From NCBI GenBank assembly GCA_947259215.1, contig CAMYLJ010000017.1, forward strand, positions 1-64,000: 64,000 bases of DNA. The letters run 5' to 3'. The position numbers were made by a program, and so were the translations under genes. Below are positions 23,305 to 37,034 of this stretch, in pieces; within the stretch, counting starts at the first letter, position 1, and the number at the start of each line of letters is the position of its first letter. The stretch comes from an uncultured delta proteobacterium. GTDB lineage: Bacteria; Myxococcota_A; UBA9160; JAFDET01. The notes beneath the pieces were generated by a model. It saw only the letters and a program-made list of their open reading frames with translations, ran no database searches and had not been told where the DNA came from.

Positions 23305-24506
23305 GCGCGTTCGTCGCCCCCCGTCCGGCGGCCCTCGCGCTGGCCGACGGTCAGGTCTACCGTGGCGCCGCCTTCGGCGCCGAGACCGTCGGGAGCGGCG
23401 AGATCTGCTTCAACACGAGCCTCACGGGCTACCAGGAGATCCTGACCGATCCCTCCTACGCCGGGCAGCTGGTGGTGATGACGTACACGCAGATCGGGAA
23501 CGTCGGCACCAACGCGGAGGACATGGAGTCCGAACGGCCCTTCCTGAACGGCTTCATCGTGCGCGAGCACCGGGCCGGGCCGAGCAGCTGGCGCTCGCGC
23601 CAGGACCTGGACGGATTCCTGCGCGAGCACGGGGTGCCGGCCATCGCCGAGATCGACACCCGGGCGCTGGTGCGGCGCATCCGCGACGGCGGCTTCCAGA
23701 ACGCCGTGCTCTCCACGGATCCGGCCCAGCAGGACGGCGCTGCCCTGGTGGCCCTGGCGCGCGAGGCCCCCGGGCTGGACGGCCGCGACCTGGTGGCGGA
23801 GGTCACCTGCCGCGAGCCCTACCGCTGGAGCGAGGGCTCCTGGTCCGGGGTGGGCGGCGAGCTGCCGCGGGAGTCCCGGCCGGACGAACGCTTCGGGCTG
23901 GTGGCCTACGACTTCGGCGTGAAGCGCAACATCCTGCGCCTGCTGGTGGAGCAGGGCTTCGACGTCACCGTCGTGCCCGCGACTCATTCGCTGGAGGCGA
24001 CCCTGGCCCTCGAGCCCGACGCCATCTTCCTCTCCAACGGGCCCGGGGATCCGGCCGGCGTCGAGGGCGTGCGGCCGATCGTGCGGGCGCTGGCCGAGCG
24101 CCTGCCGCTCTTTGGGATCTGCCTGGGCCATCAGATCCTGGGCCTCGCGCTGGGCGGCGAGACCCGCAAGCTGCGCTTCGGCCATCACGGCGGCAACCAG
24201 CCGGGCCAGGACCTGGCCACGGGCAAGGTGGCGATCTGCGCCGAGAACCACGGCTACGCTGTCGACGCGGAGTCGTTGCGCCGCGCCGGCGAGGCCGTGG
24301 AGGTCACCCACCGCAACCTGAACGACGACACGGTGGAGGGGCTCGCCCACACCGAGCGGCCGCTCTTCTCCGTGCAGTACCACCCCGAGGCGTCGCCGGG
24401 CCCTCACGACGCTGCCTACTTCTTCGGCCGCTTCCGCGAGCTGGTCGCCCGGCACCGGGCCGGCGAGCGGGTGAGCGGCTACGACGTGGCGCGGGGAGCC
24501 GGCTGA
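23301..24506 (+). CDS. carA: Carbamoyl-phosphate synthase small subunit
   Basis: CarA is the glutaminase subunit that feeds ammonia to CarB. The 401-residue product has the N-terminal CPSase small-chain domain ([25 protein letters not shown]). It also has the class I glutamine amidotransferase domain with nucleophile Cys in [15 protein letters not shown] and the His/Glu pair in [12 protein letters not shown]. It is translationally coupled to pyrC and lies four bases before carB. Confidence 0.97.
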   Translation: MSAFVAPRPAALALADGQVYRGAAFGAETVGSGEICFNTSLTGYQEILTDPSYAGQLVVMTYTQIGNVGTNAEDMESERPFLNGFIVREHRAGPSSWRSRQDLDGFLREHGVPAIAEIDTRALVRRIRDGGFQNAVLSTDPAQQDGAALVALAREAPGLDGRDLVAEVTCREPYRWSEGSWSGVGGELPRESRPDERFGLVAYDFGVKRNILRLLVEQGFDVTVVPATHSLEATLALEPDAIFLSNGPGDPAGVEGVRPIVRALAERLPLFGICLGHQILGLALGGETRKLRFGHHGGNQPGQDLATGKVAICAENHGYAVDAESLRRAGEAVEVTHRNLNDDTVEGLAHTERPLFSVQYHPEASPGPHDAAYFFGRFRELVARHRAGERVSGYDVARGAG

Positions 24507-24510
24507 GCCG

Positions 24511-27723
<3,213 letters not shown>

Positions 27724-27731
27724 CTGGCACG

Positions 27732-27901
27732 CGCGCCGGGAGGCGAGCCGGGTTGCCGGCGATGTCCTCGCTCGCCGGACGCCAAGCTGTGCGTCGGGAG
27801 GCCGTTCTCCCGCCTCAGGGTTCGCCGGGTCGGCTTTCGCTTCGCGGATGCGGTGCTCTCCCTGCGGATTACGCCTGCAACCCGGCTCGCCTCCCGGCGC
27901 G
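27732..27901. repeat. Intergenic element bounded by a perfect 25-bp inverted repeat
   Basis: Left arm 27732-27756 (starting CGCGCCGGGAGGCGAGCC) is perfectly inverse-complementary to right arm 27877-27901. The arms bracket 120 bases that hold no plausible gene. The pair fills most of the carB-recG gap. Such an element could be a miniature inverted-repeat element, a REP-like repeat or a large structured RNA. No target-site duplication is obvious at the edges, and copies elsewhere cannot be judged from one window. Confidence 0.7.
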
Positions 27902-27936
27902 GGTCCAGTCTCCCCGTTCTGGCTAGGGTTGGGGGC

Positions 27937-30345
27937 ATGGCGGAGAGTCCGTTTGCCAGTGCGCTCGAGGCGGTGTTGGCGCCGTTGCGGTTTGCCGCGA
28001 AAGACGATTTTCGGGGGCTGGGCCGGCTTCGGGATCTCGAGGCCAGCGTGCGGGGGGCGGCGGAGCGGGCCGCGGCCCTGGCGATTCCCAGGGATGCGCG
28101 GCAGCGGTTCGAGCGGGTGGCGAAGGCGTTCGCCGGAGAGCTCGAGGACGACCGGCGGCGCGAGGCGGTGACGAAGGCGCTGGAGCAGCTGGCGCCGTTG
28201 GCGCAGCCGGGGTGGGCGGATGCCGCGCTGGCGCGGCCGTTGTCGGCGTTGCCCGGCGTCGGGCCGAAGCGGGCGGGGCAGTTGGAGCGGCGGGGGCTGT
28301 GGCGGGTGGCGGACGTGCTGTTCCGGCTGCCGGCGCGCTACGACGACCGGCGTGCGCTGGTGGCCGTGGACGCGCTCGAGGTCGGGCGCCGCGCCACCTT
28401 CGTGGCGAAGGTGCTGCTGGTGGACTTCGCGCCTGTGCGAGGTCGGGGCGGGCGGTTCCGGCGCATGCTTCAGGCCGTGGTGGGCGACGAGACCGGTACC
28501 GTGAACCTGAAGTGGTTCCGCGGCGGTGAGGCGCTGTCTTCGGTGGTGCAGAAGGGCGCGAGCCTGCTCGTGACGGGTGACGTGCGCCGCTACCGCTTCC
28601 AGAAGGAGCTGCTTCACCCCGAGGTGGAGCGGCTGGCGGACGACGCGGGCGACGAGCCGACGGCCGACCTGGAGGAGATCGTCGCCGACTACGCCACGCC
28701 CGAGGGGCTGCATCCGCGCGCGTTGCGGCGGCTGGTGGCGGCGGCGGTGGACGAGTACGCGGACCTGGTGGCGGGCTACCTGCCCGAGGCGCTGGCGCGC
28801 GAGCGCGCGCTCCCGCCGGCGGCGGCCGCGTTGCGCTCGCTGCACGCGCCGGGACCCGACGCGGACGTGGAGGCGTTGCGTCAGCGGCGTTCGCCCGCCC
28901 ACGAGCGCCTGGTGCTGGAGGAGCTCTACCTGCTCGAGCTGGGTCTCGCCCTGCGCCACGCCAGCGTGGCGGCCCAGCCCGGAATCGCGGTGACGGTGGA
29001 CGGGCCGCGTTCGCGCGCCGCTCCCGACGCCTTGCCGTTCCGCCTGACCGCCGCCCAGGGTCGCGCCTGGGGCGAGATCCGCGCCGACCTGGCGCGCCCG
29101 CACCCGATGAACCGGCTGCTCCAGGGCGACGTCGGGAGCGGCAAGACGGCGGTGGCCTTCCTGGCGGCCGTCGCCGTGGCCGAGAGCGGCCAGCAGGCCG
29201 CGCTGATGGCGCCCACCGAGCTGCTGGCGGAGCAGCACGCGCGCACCCTCGCGCGGCTCGTGGAGCAGGGCGGCGAGATCACCGCACTGCGCATGGCGCT
29301 CCTCACCTCCTCGATTCCGCGCGCGGAGGCCGACGCGCTGCGCGAGCGGCTCGCCGCCGGCGAGGTGGATCTCGTGGTCGGAACCCACGCGCTGGTGCAG
29401 CGCGACGTGCGCTTCGCGCGGCTGGCGCTGGCCATCGTCGACGAGCAGCACCGCTTCGGCGTGCTCCAGCGCCGCGCCCTGACCGACAAGACCGAGGGCG
29501 GGAGGGCGCCGGACGTGCTCGTCATGACCGCGACTCCGATCCCCCGCACCCTGGCGCTCACCGTCTACGGCGATCTCGATCTCTCGGTCCTGGACGAGCT
29601 GCCGCCCGGACGCACGCCGGTCACGACCGAGATCATGCGCGAAGGGGAGGGCCGCCGGGTGCGCGACCTGGTGCGCGCCACCACCGCCCGCGGCGAGCAG
29701 GTCTACGTGGTCTACCCGCTGGTGGAGGAGTCCGAGAAGCTCGACCTGCGCGCCGCCGTCGAGTCCGCCGAGCGGATCGCGGCGGCCTTTCCCGAGCGCA
29801 GGGTGGACCTGGTGCACGGCCGCCTCGACGCCGCGGCCCGCGCCGAGGCCATGGCCCGCTTCGAGCGCGGCGAGACCCACATCCTGGTCTCGACCAGCGT
29901 GATCGAGGTCGGCGTGGACGTCGCGAACGCCACCCTGATGGTGGTCGAGCACGCCGAGCGCTTCGGCCTGGCGCAGCTGCACCAGCTCCGCGGCCGCGTG
30001 GGACGCGGCACGCGCCCCGGAACCTGCGTGCTGGTGGCGCGGGGCGGCGGCGAGGACAGCGAGGCGCGCCTGGCCGCCATGCTCGAGACCAGCGACGGCT
30101 TCCGCATCGCCGACGCCGACCTCCAGATCCGCGGCCCGGGCGAGTTCCTCGGCACTCGCCAGCACGGCCGGCTGCCAGAGTTGCGCCTGGCGGACCTGGT
30201 GCGCGACGCGCGCCTCGTCTCCGTGGCGCGGGAGGCGGCCCTGGCCCGCGTCCGCAAGGACCCCGGGCTCAGCCGGGAGCCTGCCGTGCGGCGGGCCGTC
30301 GAGGTACGCTGGGGCGACCGCCTGGCCCTGGCCGACGTGGGCTGA
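27937..30345 (+). CDS. recG: ATP-dependent DNA helicase RecG
   Basis: RecG remodels stalled forks and branched DNA. The 802-residue product has an N-terminal helical region, then the wedge/OB domain (LSALPGVGPKRAGQLERRGLWRVADVLFRLPARYDDR). SF2 motifs follow: Walker A LLQGDVGSGKTAVAF, motif II DEQHRFGVLQRRAL, motif III MTATPIPRTLALTVYGDLDLSVLDELPPGRTPV, and motifs V-VI with STSVIEVGVDVANATLMVVEHAERFGLAQLHQLRGRVGRG. ATG at 27937 is chosen over an in-frame ATG at 27853, which falls inside the inverted-repeat element. Confidence 0.95.
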   Translation: MAESPFASALEAVLAPLRFAAKDDFRGLGRLRDLEASVRGAAERAAALAIPRDARQRFERVAKAFAGELEDDRRREAVTKALEQLAPLAQPGWADAALARPLSALPGVGPKRAGQLERRGLWRVADVLFRLPARYDDRRALVAVDALEVGRRATFVAKVLLVDFAPVRGRGGRFRRMLQAVVGDETGTVNLKWFRGGEALSSVVQKGASLLVTGDVRRYRFQKELLHPEVERLADDAGDEPTADLEEIVADYATPEGLHPRALRRLVAAAVDEYADLVAGYLPEALARERALPPAAAALRSLHAPGPDADVEALRQRRSPAHERLVLEELYLLELGLALRHASVAAQPGIAVTVDGPRSRAAPDALPFRLTAAQGRAWGEIRADLARPHPMNRLLQGDVGSGKTAVAFLAAVAVAESGQQAALMAPTELLAEQHARTLARLVEQGGEITALRMALLTSSIPRAEADALRERLAAGEVDLVVGTHALVQRDVRFARLALAIVDEQHRFGVLQRRALTDKTEGGRAPDVLVMTATPIPRTLALTVYGDLDLSVLDELPPGRTPVTTEIMREGEGRRVRDLVRATTARGEQVYVVYPLVEESEKLDLRAAVESAERIAAAFPERRVDLVHGRLDAAARAEAMARFERGETHILVSTSVIEVGVDVANATLMVVEHAERFGLAQLHQLRGRVGRGTRPGTCVLVARGGGEDSEARLAAMLETSDGFRIADADLQIRGPGEFLGTRQHGRLPELRLADLVRDARLVSVAREAALARVRKDPGLSREPAVRRAVEVRWGDRLALADVG

Positions 30346-30380
30346 AGCCGCCCCGCCGGGGCGCCGAGGGGAGGAACGCC

Positions 30381-30611
30381 GTGACGGTCACCATCCACTA
30401 CTGCGGGCGCTGAAACTACCTGCCCCGGGCCTCGAGTCTCGAGGCCGCGATCAAGAGCGAGCTCGACCTCGACGTCGAGCTCATCCGCGGCGACGACGGC
30501 ATCTTCGACGTCGCCCTCGACGGGCGGGGCGTCTTCTCCAAGCACGAGGCCGGGCGCTTCCCCGAGGAGTCCGAGGCGCTGGCGCTGCTGCGGGAGGCGG
30601 CGGGCGGCTAG
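30381..30611 (+). CDS. SelW-like CxxU selenoprotein (in-frame TGA at 30411-30413)
   Basis: Read from GTG at 30381, behind a GAGGGGAGG site, the frame encodes MTVTIHYCGR, then TGA, then NYLPRASSLEAAIKSELDLDVELI, IFDVALDGRGVFSKHEAGRFPEESEALALL and TAG. With Sec at codon 11, this is the CxxU redox motif of the SelW/SelT/SelH (Rdx) family: a YCGxU loop, then a helix, and later the GxxVFSK segment. Length is 76 residues. A SECIS-like hairpin lies just after the TGA. Rdx proteins are thioredoxin-fold redox proteins of uncertain substrate. The gene follows recG by 35 nt and ends 13 nt before the convergent TPP-enzyme gene. Standard gene finders would miss it. Confidence 0.88.
30428..30446 (+). promoter_or_regulatory. 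Bacterial SECIS hairpin of the SelW-like gene
   Basis: GGCCTCGA (30428-30435) pairs perfectly with TCGAGGCC (30439-30446) around the loop GTC (or the 7-bp stem with loop AGTCT). The apical G at 30436 lies about 22 bases after the TGA. This fits the bacterial SECIS rule of a short stem-loop with a loop guanine some 16-37 bases downstream of UGA, recognised by SelB. The stem is coding sequence (PRASSLEAA). Confidence 0.75.
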
Positions 30612-30624
30612 CAGGCGCCGTCAG

Positions 30625-32175
30625 CTAGATCACCGCCTCCACCAGGTGCGGCCCCGGCTCTGCGAAGGCGCGCTCCAGCGCCGTCACCAGCGCCTCGCCG
30701 GTCTCGGCGCGCTCGCCAGGCACGCCGAAGCCGCGCGCGAGCGCCACCCAGTCGAGCTCCGGCCGTGACAGGTCCGTCAGCGACGCCGCCTGCGGTCCCG
30801 GCTCCGCGACGCCCGCACGCGCCAGCTCGAACTGCAGGATGCGGTAGGCGCGGTTGGAGCAGATCAGATTCGTGACGTTCAGGCCCTCGCGCGCCTGGGT
30901 CCACAGCGCCTGCACGGTGTAGAGCCCGCCGCCGTCGGCCTGGAAGGCGACGACGGGGCGGTCGGGGCACGCGACGGCGGCGCCGGTGGCGACCGGCAGC
31001 CCCTGGCCGATGGCGCCACCGGTGAGGGTCAGCAGGGTGTGGGGCGGGAGGCCGGCGGCCAGGTTGAAGTAGGGGCCCCCACTGGTCGCGGCCTCCTCCA
31101 TCACGATCGCGCCTTCGGGCTGGGTTGCCGCCAGCGCGGCGCCGAGCGTCGGGGGATCGAGGGCGCCCGTCGGCCGTGCAGGGATGCTCGCTTCGGCCGC
31201 GGCTCCGCGCGCGGGCGCAGCGAGCGCATCCGCCAGCGCTGCGAGGGCGGCGGCCGCGTCCTCGCGCGGATCCGCCAGGGTCTCGGCGCGGCACCCGTCC
31301 GGCACGAGTCGGCTCGGGAGATCGGGGTAGGCGAAGAAGGCCACCGGCTCCGGCGCGCCCGCCATGACCAGTACCTCGACGTTCTCCAGCGCCTGGAGCG
31401 CGTGCTCCGGAAAGTACGGCAGGCGTTCGACGGCGGGCAGACCGGCGCCGCGCTCGACGCGTGCGGGGAAGGTCTCGCAGAAGAGCCGGCAGCCCGTCGC
31501 GGCGGCGACCCGTCCGGCCGCCGCCAGCCCCTCAGCGCGCGACGCACCCGCACCGAGCAGGAGCGCCGACGTGCGACTTCCGCGCAGCGCGGTTGCCACG
31601 CGCTCCACGATCTCGTTCGCCACCGGCGCCGCCGGCGTGACCGCGCGCGGCGGCGCCGTTGCGTCGGTCGTAGCCGCGGAGAGATCGCTCGGCACCACCA
31701 GGGTGGCGACCCGACCCGGCGGCTCCAGCGCCACCGCGATGGCCTCGGCCACGTCGGCGGGGAGCTCCTTGGCCTGGCTGCTGCGACGGAACCAGTCGGA
31801 GACCGGCCGCGCCAGGGACTCGATGTCCGAGGTGAGCGGCGCGTCGTAGGGCAGGTGGCGGTCCGGATGGTCGCCGACGAGGTTCACCACCGGCGCCCGC
31901 GCGCGGCGCGCGTTGTGCAGGTTGGCGATGCCGTTGGCGAAGCCCGGGCCGTGGTGGAGCAGGGTGAGGGCCGGGGCGCCGGCCAGCCGGCCGAAGCCGT
32001 CGGCGGCGCCCGTCGCCACGCCCTCGAAGGTGCACAGGATGGCGCGGACCGCGTCCACCCGATCGAGCGCGGCCACCAGCGCCATCTCCGAGGTGCCGGG
32101 ATTCGCGAAGCAGACCCGGGCCCCGGCCGCGGCGGCGGTGCGCAGCAGGGCTTCGGCGCCGGTCGAGGGGGGCAT
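30625..32175 (-). CDS. Thiamine-diphosphate enzyme, acetolactate synthase / benzoylformate decarboxylase-like
   Basis: The 516-residue product has three TPP-enzyme domains. The N-terminal pyrimidine-binding domain has the activating Glu in [19 protein letters not shown], and a central domain follows. The C-terminal PP-binding domain has [42 protein letters not shown] and the Asn of CSNRAYRIL completing the metal motif. It resembles the stand-alone IlvB-like subgroup (MdlC-related), not biosynthetic ilvB, since no ilvN or ilvC is nearby. The substrate is unknown. It is transcribed opposite to recG and divergently from hppA. Confidence 0.82.
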   Translation of the reverse strand: MPPSTGAEALLRTAAAAGARVCFANPGTSEMALVAALDRVDAVRAILCTFEGVATGAADGFGRLAGAPALTLLHHGPGFANGIANLHNARRARAPVVNLVGDHPDRHLPYDAPLTSDIESLARPVSDWFRRSSQAKELPADVAEAIAVALEPPGRVATLVVPSDLSAATTDATAPPRAVTPAAPVANEIVERVATALRGSRTSALLLGAGASRAEGLAAAGRVAAATGCRLFCETFPARVERGAGLPAVERLPYFPEHALQALENVEVLVMAGAPEPVAFFAYPDLPSRLVPDGCRAETLADPREDAAAALAALADALAAPARGAAAEASIPARPTGALDPPTLGAALAATQPEGAIVMEEAATSGGPYFNLAAGLPPHTLLTLTGGAIGQGLPVATGAAVACPDRPVVAFQADGGGLYTVQALWTQAREGLNVTNLICSNRAYRILQFELARAGVAEPGPQAASLTDLSRPELDWVALARGFGVPGERAETGEALVTALERAFAEPGPHLVEAVI

Positions 32176-32368
32176 GCCGCAAAGGGTACCCGGGGCAGTC
32201 GCAGCTTGCCCCCGAGGGGCCCAAAAGGACTGGAAAATCGGGCCCCGCGGCAGTAGTCTCCGCCCGCCTCAAGGGTGCCCCGGAGGGGCCACGCGCGCGC
32301 TCCTCGGGGCGCCCCGGTCCCTCCCAAGCCCTCGAACTGTCAGAGGAATTCTCTTCCCGGAGCGGACC

Positions 32369-34402
32369 ATGGAAACGACCTTCATCGCCTTCATCGCCTC
32401 CCTCCTCGCCCTCGGCGCGGGGGTCTTCCTGTACCGCGTGGTGATCGCCGCGCCGACCTCGAGCCAGCGCGCCAACGAGATCGCGGCGGCCATCGCGACC
32501 GGCGCCACCGCCTTCCTGCGCCGCCAGTACACGACCGTCGCGATCGTGGGGGTGCCCATCCTGATCCTGCTCGGCGTGGCGCTCGGCGGCTGGTACGCGG
32601 GCGGCTTCCTGCTCGGCGCCCTGGCCAGCGCGGCGGCCGGCTTCATCGGGATGAACGTGTCGGTGCGCGCCAATGTGCGCGTCGCGGAGGCCGCCAAGCA
32701 GGGTTACGGCCCCGCCTTCGGCCTGGCCTTCCAGGGCGGTGCGGTCACGGGCCTGATGGTCGTCGGGGCGGGCCTGATCTGCTTGGCCCTGGTCGTGTTC
32801 GTGATGCAGCGCGCGGGCTACGACAAGCCCGACGCCCTGATCGGCCTGGCGTTCGGAGGCTCGCTGATCTCGGTCTTCGCGCGCCTCGGCGGCGGCATCT
32901 TCACCAAGGGTGCCGACGTCGGCGCCGACCTGGTCGGAAAGGTGGAGGCAAACATCCCCGAGGACGATCCTCGCAACCCGGCGGTGATCGCCGACAACGT
33001 GGGCGACAACGTGGGCGACTGCGCCGGGATGGCCGCCGACCTCTTCGAGACCTACTGCGTCACCGCCGCCGCGGCCATGCTGCTGGCCCACATCTTCTTC
33101 CCCGGCAACGAGGCCATGTTCCTGTACCCGCTGGCGATCGGCGCCGCCGGCATCGTCGGCACCCTGGTGGCGCTGCCCTTCGTGCGCATCGGGGAGCCCG
33201 CCGAGGGCCACCAGCCCGCGGTGATGCGCGCCATGTACAGCGGACTCGGGGTCGCCACGGCCCTGATGCTGGGCCTGATCTTCGTGATCAACGGCATGAC
33301 CGAGATCCCGGCCCAGGATTCGGCCGGGAACGCGATCACCGGCCTGGGCCTCTGGGTCTGCGCCGCCGCCGGCGCCGTGCTGACCGCGGCCATGATGTGG
33401 GTGACCGACGTCTACACGGGCGACGGCTCGCGCTTCGTGGACAAGATCGCCCGCGCCAGCGAGGGCGGGCACGCGACCAACATCATCGCGGGTCTCGCCG
33501 TCGGCATGCAGTCCACCGTGGTTCCGGTGGTGGTGATCGTGTCGTCGATCGTGGTCTGCGAGCAGGTGGCCGGCATCTTCGGGGTGGGCATAGCCGCCAT
33601 GAGCATGCTCTCCCTGGCCGGAATCGTGGTGTCCATCGACGCCTACGGGCCCATCACGGACAACGCCGGCGGCATCGCCGAGATGGCGGAGCTGGGCGAC
33701 GAGGTTCGCGACGTGACCGACCCGCTCGACGCCTTCGGCAACACCACCAAGGCGGTCACCAAGGGCTACGCCATCGCCTCGGCCGGTCTGGCCGCGGTGG
33801 CGCTCTTCGCCACCTACATCCAGGACCTGAAGCACAGCGGCGTGGTCGCGGACTTCGACCTCACCAACACCGCCGTCGTGGCCGGGCTCTTCATCGGTGC
33901 CATGGTGCCGTTCATCTTCGCCTCGCTCGCCATGAACGCGGTGGGCGTGGCCGGCGGCCGCGTGGTCGACGAGGTGCGGCGCCAGTTCAAGGAGATCCCG
34001 GGCATCATGGAGGGGACCGGGAAGCCGGACTACGCCACCTGCGTGGACATCGTGACCCAGACCGCGTTGCGGCAGATGGTGGCGCCGGCCCTGATCCCCG
34101 CGCTGATCCCGATCATCGTGGGCCTGACGCTCGGCGCCGCCGCCCTGGGCGGCCTCCTGATCGGCTCCATCGTCGCCGGCGTCTGCGTGGCCATCTCGAT
34201 GACGACCGGCGGCGCGGCCTGGGACAACGCCAAGAAGTACATCGAGAGCGGCTCCTACGGGGGCAAGGGCTCCGAGGCCCACAAGGCGGCGGTCACGGGC
34301 GACACGGTCGGCGACCCCTACAAGGACACCGCGGGCCCCGCGATCAACCCGATGCTCAAGCTCGTGAACATCGTGGCGCTCCTGATCATCCCGTTCCTCT
34401 GA
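32369..34402 (+). CDS. hppA: Membrane-bound proton-pumping pyrophosphatase (K+-independent type)
   Basis: H+-PPase couples pyrophosphate hydrolysis to proton export. The 677-residue product is almost entirely membrane helices. It carries the substrate motif [11 protein letters not shown], the acidic cluster [31 protein letters not shown] and a C-terminal [22 protein letters not shown]. The diagnostic [10 protein letters not shown] has Lys where K+-dependent enzymes have Ala, so K+-independence is expected. ATG at 32369 is used; longer upstream frames lack coding character. Confidence 0.95.
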   Translation: METTFIAFIASLLALGAGVFLYRVVIAAPTSSQRANEIAAAIATGATAFLRRQYTTVAIVGVPILILLGVALGGWYAGGFLLGALASAAAGFIGMNVSVRANVRVAEAAKQGYGPAFGLAFQGGAVTGLMVVGAGLICLALVVFVMQRAGYDKPDALIGLAFGGSLISVFARLGGGIFTKGADVGADLVGKVEANIPEDDPRNPAVIADNVGDNVGDCAGMAADLFETYCVTAAAAMLLAHIFFPGNEAMFLYPLAIGAAGIVGTLVALPFVRIGEPAEGHQPAVMRAMYSGLGVATALMLGLIFVINGMTEIPAQDSAGNAITGLGLWVCAAAGAVLTAAMMWVTDVYTGDGSRFVDKIARASEGGHATNIIAGLAVGMQSTVVPVVVIVSSIVVCEQVAGIFGVGIAAMSMLSLAGIVVSIDAYGPITDNAGGIAEMAELGDEVRDVTDPLDAFGNTTKAVTKGYAIASAGLAAVALFATYIQDLKHSGVVADFDLTNTAVVAGLFIGAMVPFIFASLAMNAVGVAGGRVVDEVRRQFKEIPGIMEGTGKPDYATCVDIVTQTALRQMVAPALIPALIPIIVGLTLGAAALGGLLIGSIVAGVCVAISMTTGGAAWDNAKKYIESGSYGGKGSEAHKAAVTGDTVGDPYKDTAGPAINPMLKLVNIVALLIIPFL

Positions 34403-34403
34403 T

Positions 34404-35771
34404 GTGAGCGAAGCCGGCGACCGCCACCCGCGCGATCGTCTGCGCCGCCTCCTGACCCTGCCGGATGCGGTCCTGCTGATCGTCTCGTCGGTGGTGGGCT
34501 CGGGCATCTTCCTGACGCCCGGGCGGATCGCCGATCTGTTGCCGCACCCGGGTCTCGTGTTCGCCGCCTGGCTCGCCGGCGGCGGGCTCTCGCTGGCGGG
34601 CGCGCTGGCCAACGCGGAGCTCGGCGCCATGTTCCCCCGCGCCGGCGGCGACTACGTCTACCTGCGCGAGGCCTTCCATCCGCTGGCCGGCTTCCTGGTG
34701 GGCTGGCTGTCGTTCTTCGCGATCTTCGTCGGCACCATCGCCACCCTGGCGGCCGGCTTCGCGGCCGGCCTGCGCCCGTACCTGGGCTACGGGGACGGCG
34801 GGGCCCTGGCCGTGGCGATCGGGGTGACCCTGGCGGCCTCGGCGCTGAACTGGGTGGGCGTGCGCTGGGGGGCGCTGGCGAACAACCTGACGGCCGGGCT
34901 CAAGATCCTGGCGTTGCTGGCCTTCGGGTTCGCGGGGCCGCTGCTGGGGGAGGGCAGCTGGCAGCACCTGACGGTCTCCGCCGCGGCCGCCGGCGCCGGG
35001 CCCGTGACCTGGGCCGCCTTCGGATTGGCCCTCTCCCCGGTCCTCTTCAGCTACCTCGGTTGGAACTCCACGGTCTACGTGGCCAGCGAGATCCAGGACG
35101 CCGGGCGAAACGTCCCGCGCTCGCTCTTCGCCGGGCTGGCCATCTGCATCGCCATCTACCTGGTGATGAACGCGGTGTACTTCTACGCCATCCCGGTGGG
35201 CGAGCTGGCCGGCGTGGACAACGCCGGCGAGGCGGTGGCCCGGGCGCTCTTCGGCCCGGTGAGCGGCACCCTGGTGGCCGGCTTCGTGCTGGCCTCGATC
35301 CTGGGGACCCTGAACGCCACCGTGCTGGTGGGTCCGCGGATCGCCTACGCGATGGCCCTGGACGGCCTCTTCTTCCGGGGCGTGGACCGGGCGCACACGG
35401 TCTACGGCACGCCCCACGTGGCGATCGCGCTCCAGGCCGGTGTCACGGTGGCCGTGCTGGTCGTCCTCGATCGCTTCCCGAGCTCGCTCTTCGTGAGCGC
35501 CCTCGACTACACGACCTTCGCCATCCTGCTGGCCATGATGGCCGACGTGATGGCCCTCTACCGGCTGCGCCGCACCCGGCCCGACGTCCCGCGCCCGTAC
35601 CGGGCTTGGGGCTATCCGCTGATCCCGGCCCTCTACCTGCTGGTCACGGCCGCCATCGCTGGCACGCTCCTGGCCGGCCAACCGCGGGAGGCGCTGGTGG
35701 CGCTGGTCATGACCGCCAGCGGGCTGCCCTTCTACCCGGTCTTCCGGCGCCGCTTGCTCGCGACCGAATAG
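34404..35771 (+). CDS. APC-superfamily amino acid permease
   Basis: The 455-residue protein has about twelve membrane segments. The APC signature is at the N terminus (LPDAVLLIVSSVVGSGIFLTPGRIA), followed by GGLSLAGALANAELGAMFPRAGGDYVYLREAFHP and an FSYLGWNSTVYVASEIQDAGRNVPRSL loop. These match the LAT-like/YfnA group of amino-acid antiporters or uniporters. GTG at 34404 lies two bases after the hppA stop, so it is probably cotranscribed. The substrate cannot be told from sequence. Confidence 0.85.
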   Translation: MSEAGDRHPRDRLRRLLTLPDAVLLIVSSVVGSGIFLTPGRIADLLPHPGLVFAAWLAGGGLSLAGALANAELGAMFPRAGGDYVYLREAFHPLAGFLVGWLSFFAIFVGTIATLAAGFAAGLRPYLGYGDGGALAVAIGVTLAASALNWVGVRWGALANNLTAGLKILALLAFGFAGPLLGEGSWQHLTVSAAAAGAGPVTWAAFGLALSPVLFSYLGWNSTVYVASEIQDAGRNVPRSLFAGLAICIAIYLVMNAVYFYAIPVGELAGVDNAGEAVARALFGPVSGTLVAGFVLASILGTLNATVLVGPRIAYAMALDGLFFRGVDRAHTVYGTPHVAIALQAGVTVAVLVVLDRFPSSLFVSALDYTTFAILLAMMADVMALYRLRRTRPDVPRPYRAWGYPLIPALYLLVTAAIAGTLLAGQPREALVALVMTASGLPFYPVFRRRLLATE

Positions 35772-35828
35772 TCCAATACGATTGGGGAGTTAGCCTGCCC
35801 CGGGCGCCATGCACCAGGACCCAAGACC

Positions 35829-37034
35829 ATGGCCGGACCCGTCCGTCACGATTTCAACAAGCTGACCCGCCTGCCCCCGTACGTGTTCGCGGAGGTGAAC
35901 GCGCTGAAGGACGCGGCGCGCCGCGCCGGCGAGGACGTGATCGACCTCGGGATGGGCAACCCCGATCTCCCGACGCCGCCCCACGTGGTGGAGAAGATCT
36001 GCGAGGCCGCCCAAAACCCGCGCAACCACCGCTACTCGGCGTCGCGCGGCGTTCCCAACCTGCGCGCCGCCATCTGCGAGTGGTACGAGCGCAACCACGC
36101 CGTGAGCCTGGACCCGGAGCGCGAGGCGATCTCCGTGATCGGCGCCAAGGAGGGCCTTGCCCACTTCGTGCTGATGACGGTGGGACCGGGTGACGTGGTG
36201 CTGTGTCCCGACCCGACCTATCCGATCCACCAGTACTCCGTGGTGATCTCCGGCGGCGACCTGCGCCACGTTCCCCTGACGGCGGACTCGGACTTCTTCG
36301 ATAACCTCGAGCAGGCCATGTCGCGCACCTGGCCCAAGCCGAAGATGTTGATCCTGTCGTTCCCCCACAATCCGACGACGACCGTGGTCGACCGGAGCTT
36401 CTTCGAGCGCATCGTGGACTTCGCGCGCGAGCACGACCTGATGGTGTTGCACGACTTCGCCTACGCCGAGGTCTGCTTCGACGGCTACCGCCCGCCGAGC
36501 ATCCTCGAGGTGCCCGGGGCGCGGGAGGTGGCGATCGAGTTCATCTCGCTCTCCAAGAGCCACTCCATGTCGGGCTGGCGCGTCGGCTTCGCGGCAGGCA
36601 ACCCGGACATGATCCACGCCCTGGCGCGCATCAAGAGCTACCTCGACTACGGTATCCCGACTCCGATCCAGGTGGGCGCGATCGTGGCCCTGCGCGGGCC
36701 CCAGGACTGCGTGGCCCACAACGTGGGGATCTACAAGGAGCGCCGCGACGCCCTGATCGACTCCCTCGCTGCGCCCGGTGACGGAGCCTGGAAGATCGAG
36801 AAGCCGCTCGGGACGATGTTCGTGTGGGCGCCGATCCCGGAGCCGTTGCGCGGGCTCGGCTCGCTCGAGTTCTCGAAGCGCTTGTGCGCGGAGGCCCACG
36901 TGGCCGTGTCGCCGGGAATCGGGTTCGGCGAGCACGGCGAGGGCTACGTGCGCTTCGCGCTGGTCGAGAACACCCACCGCACCCGCCAGGCGGTGCGCGG
37001 CATCCGGCGCTTCCTGCGCGGGTCCTCCCTCTGA
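35829..37034 (+). CDS. PLP-dependent aminotransferase, alanine/LL-DAP type
   Basis: The 401-residue class I/II aminotransferase has [19 protein letters not shown] at the N terminus, [24 protein letters not shown] and [11 protein letters not shown]. The PLP lysine is in [15 protein letters not shown], and a late conserved Arg is in [10 protein letters not shown]. The set resembles AlaC-type alanine transaminases, often named LL-diaminopimelate aminotransferase-like. It immediately precedes hom, with a one-base overlap. A place in aspartate-family or alanine metabolism is inferred from context. Confidence 0.85.
   Translation: MAGPVRHDFNKLTRLPPYVFAEVNALKDAARRAGEDVIDLGMGNPDLPTPPHVVEKICEAAQNPRNHRYSASRGVPNLRAAICEWYERNHAVSLDPEREAISVIGAKEGLAHFVLMTVGPGDVVLCPDPTYPIHQYSVVISGGDLRHVPLTADSDFFDNLEQAMSRTWPKPKMLILSFPHNPTTTVVDRSFFERIVDFAREHDLMVLHDFAYAEVCFDGYRPPSILEVPGAREVAIEFISLSKSHSMSGWRVGFAAGNPDMIHALARIKSYLDYGIPTPIQVGAIVALRGPQDCVAHNVGIYKERRDALIDSLAAPGDGAWKIEKPLGTMFVWAPIPEPLRGLGSLEFSKRLCAEAHVAVSPGIGFGEHGEGYVRFALVENTHRTRQAVRGIRRFLRGSSL

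Noticed and set aside
27853-27936. N-terminal extension of RecG to the ATG at 27853
   Set aside because: The extra 28 residues fall in the inverted-repeat element, have no RecG similarity, and a better-placed ATG exists at 27937.
30381-30413. Treating the 10-codon frame before TGA as a pseudogene start
   Set aside because: The sequence beyond TGA remains SelW-like to a proper stop, and a SECIS-like hairpin is in place, so Sec decoding explains it better.
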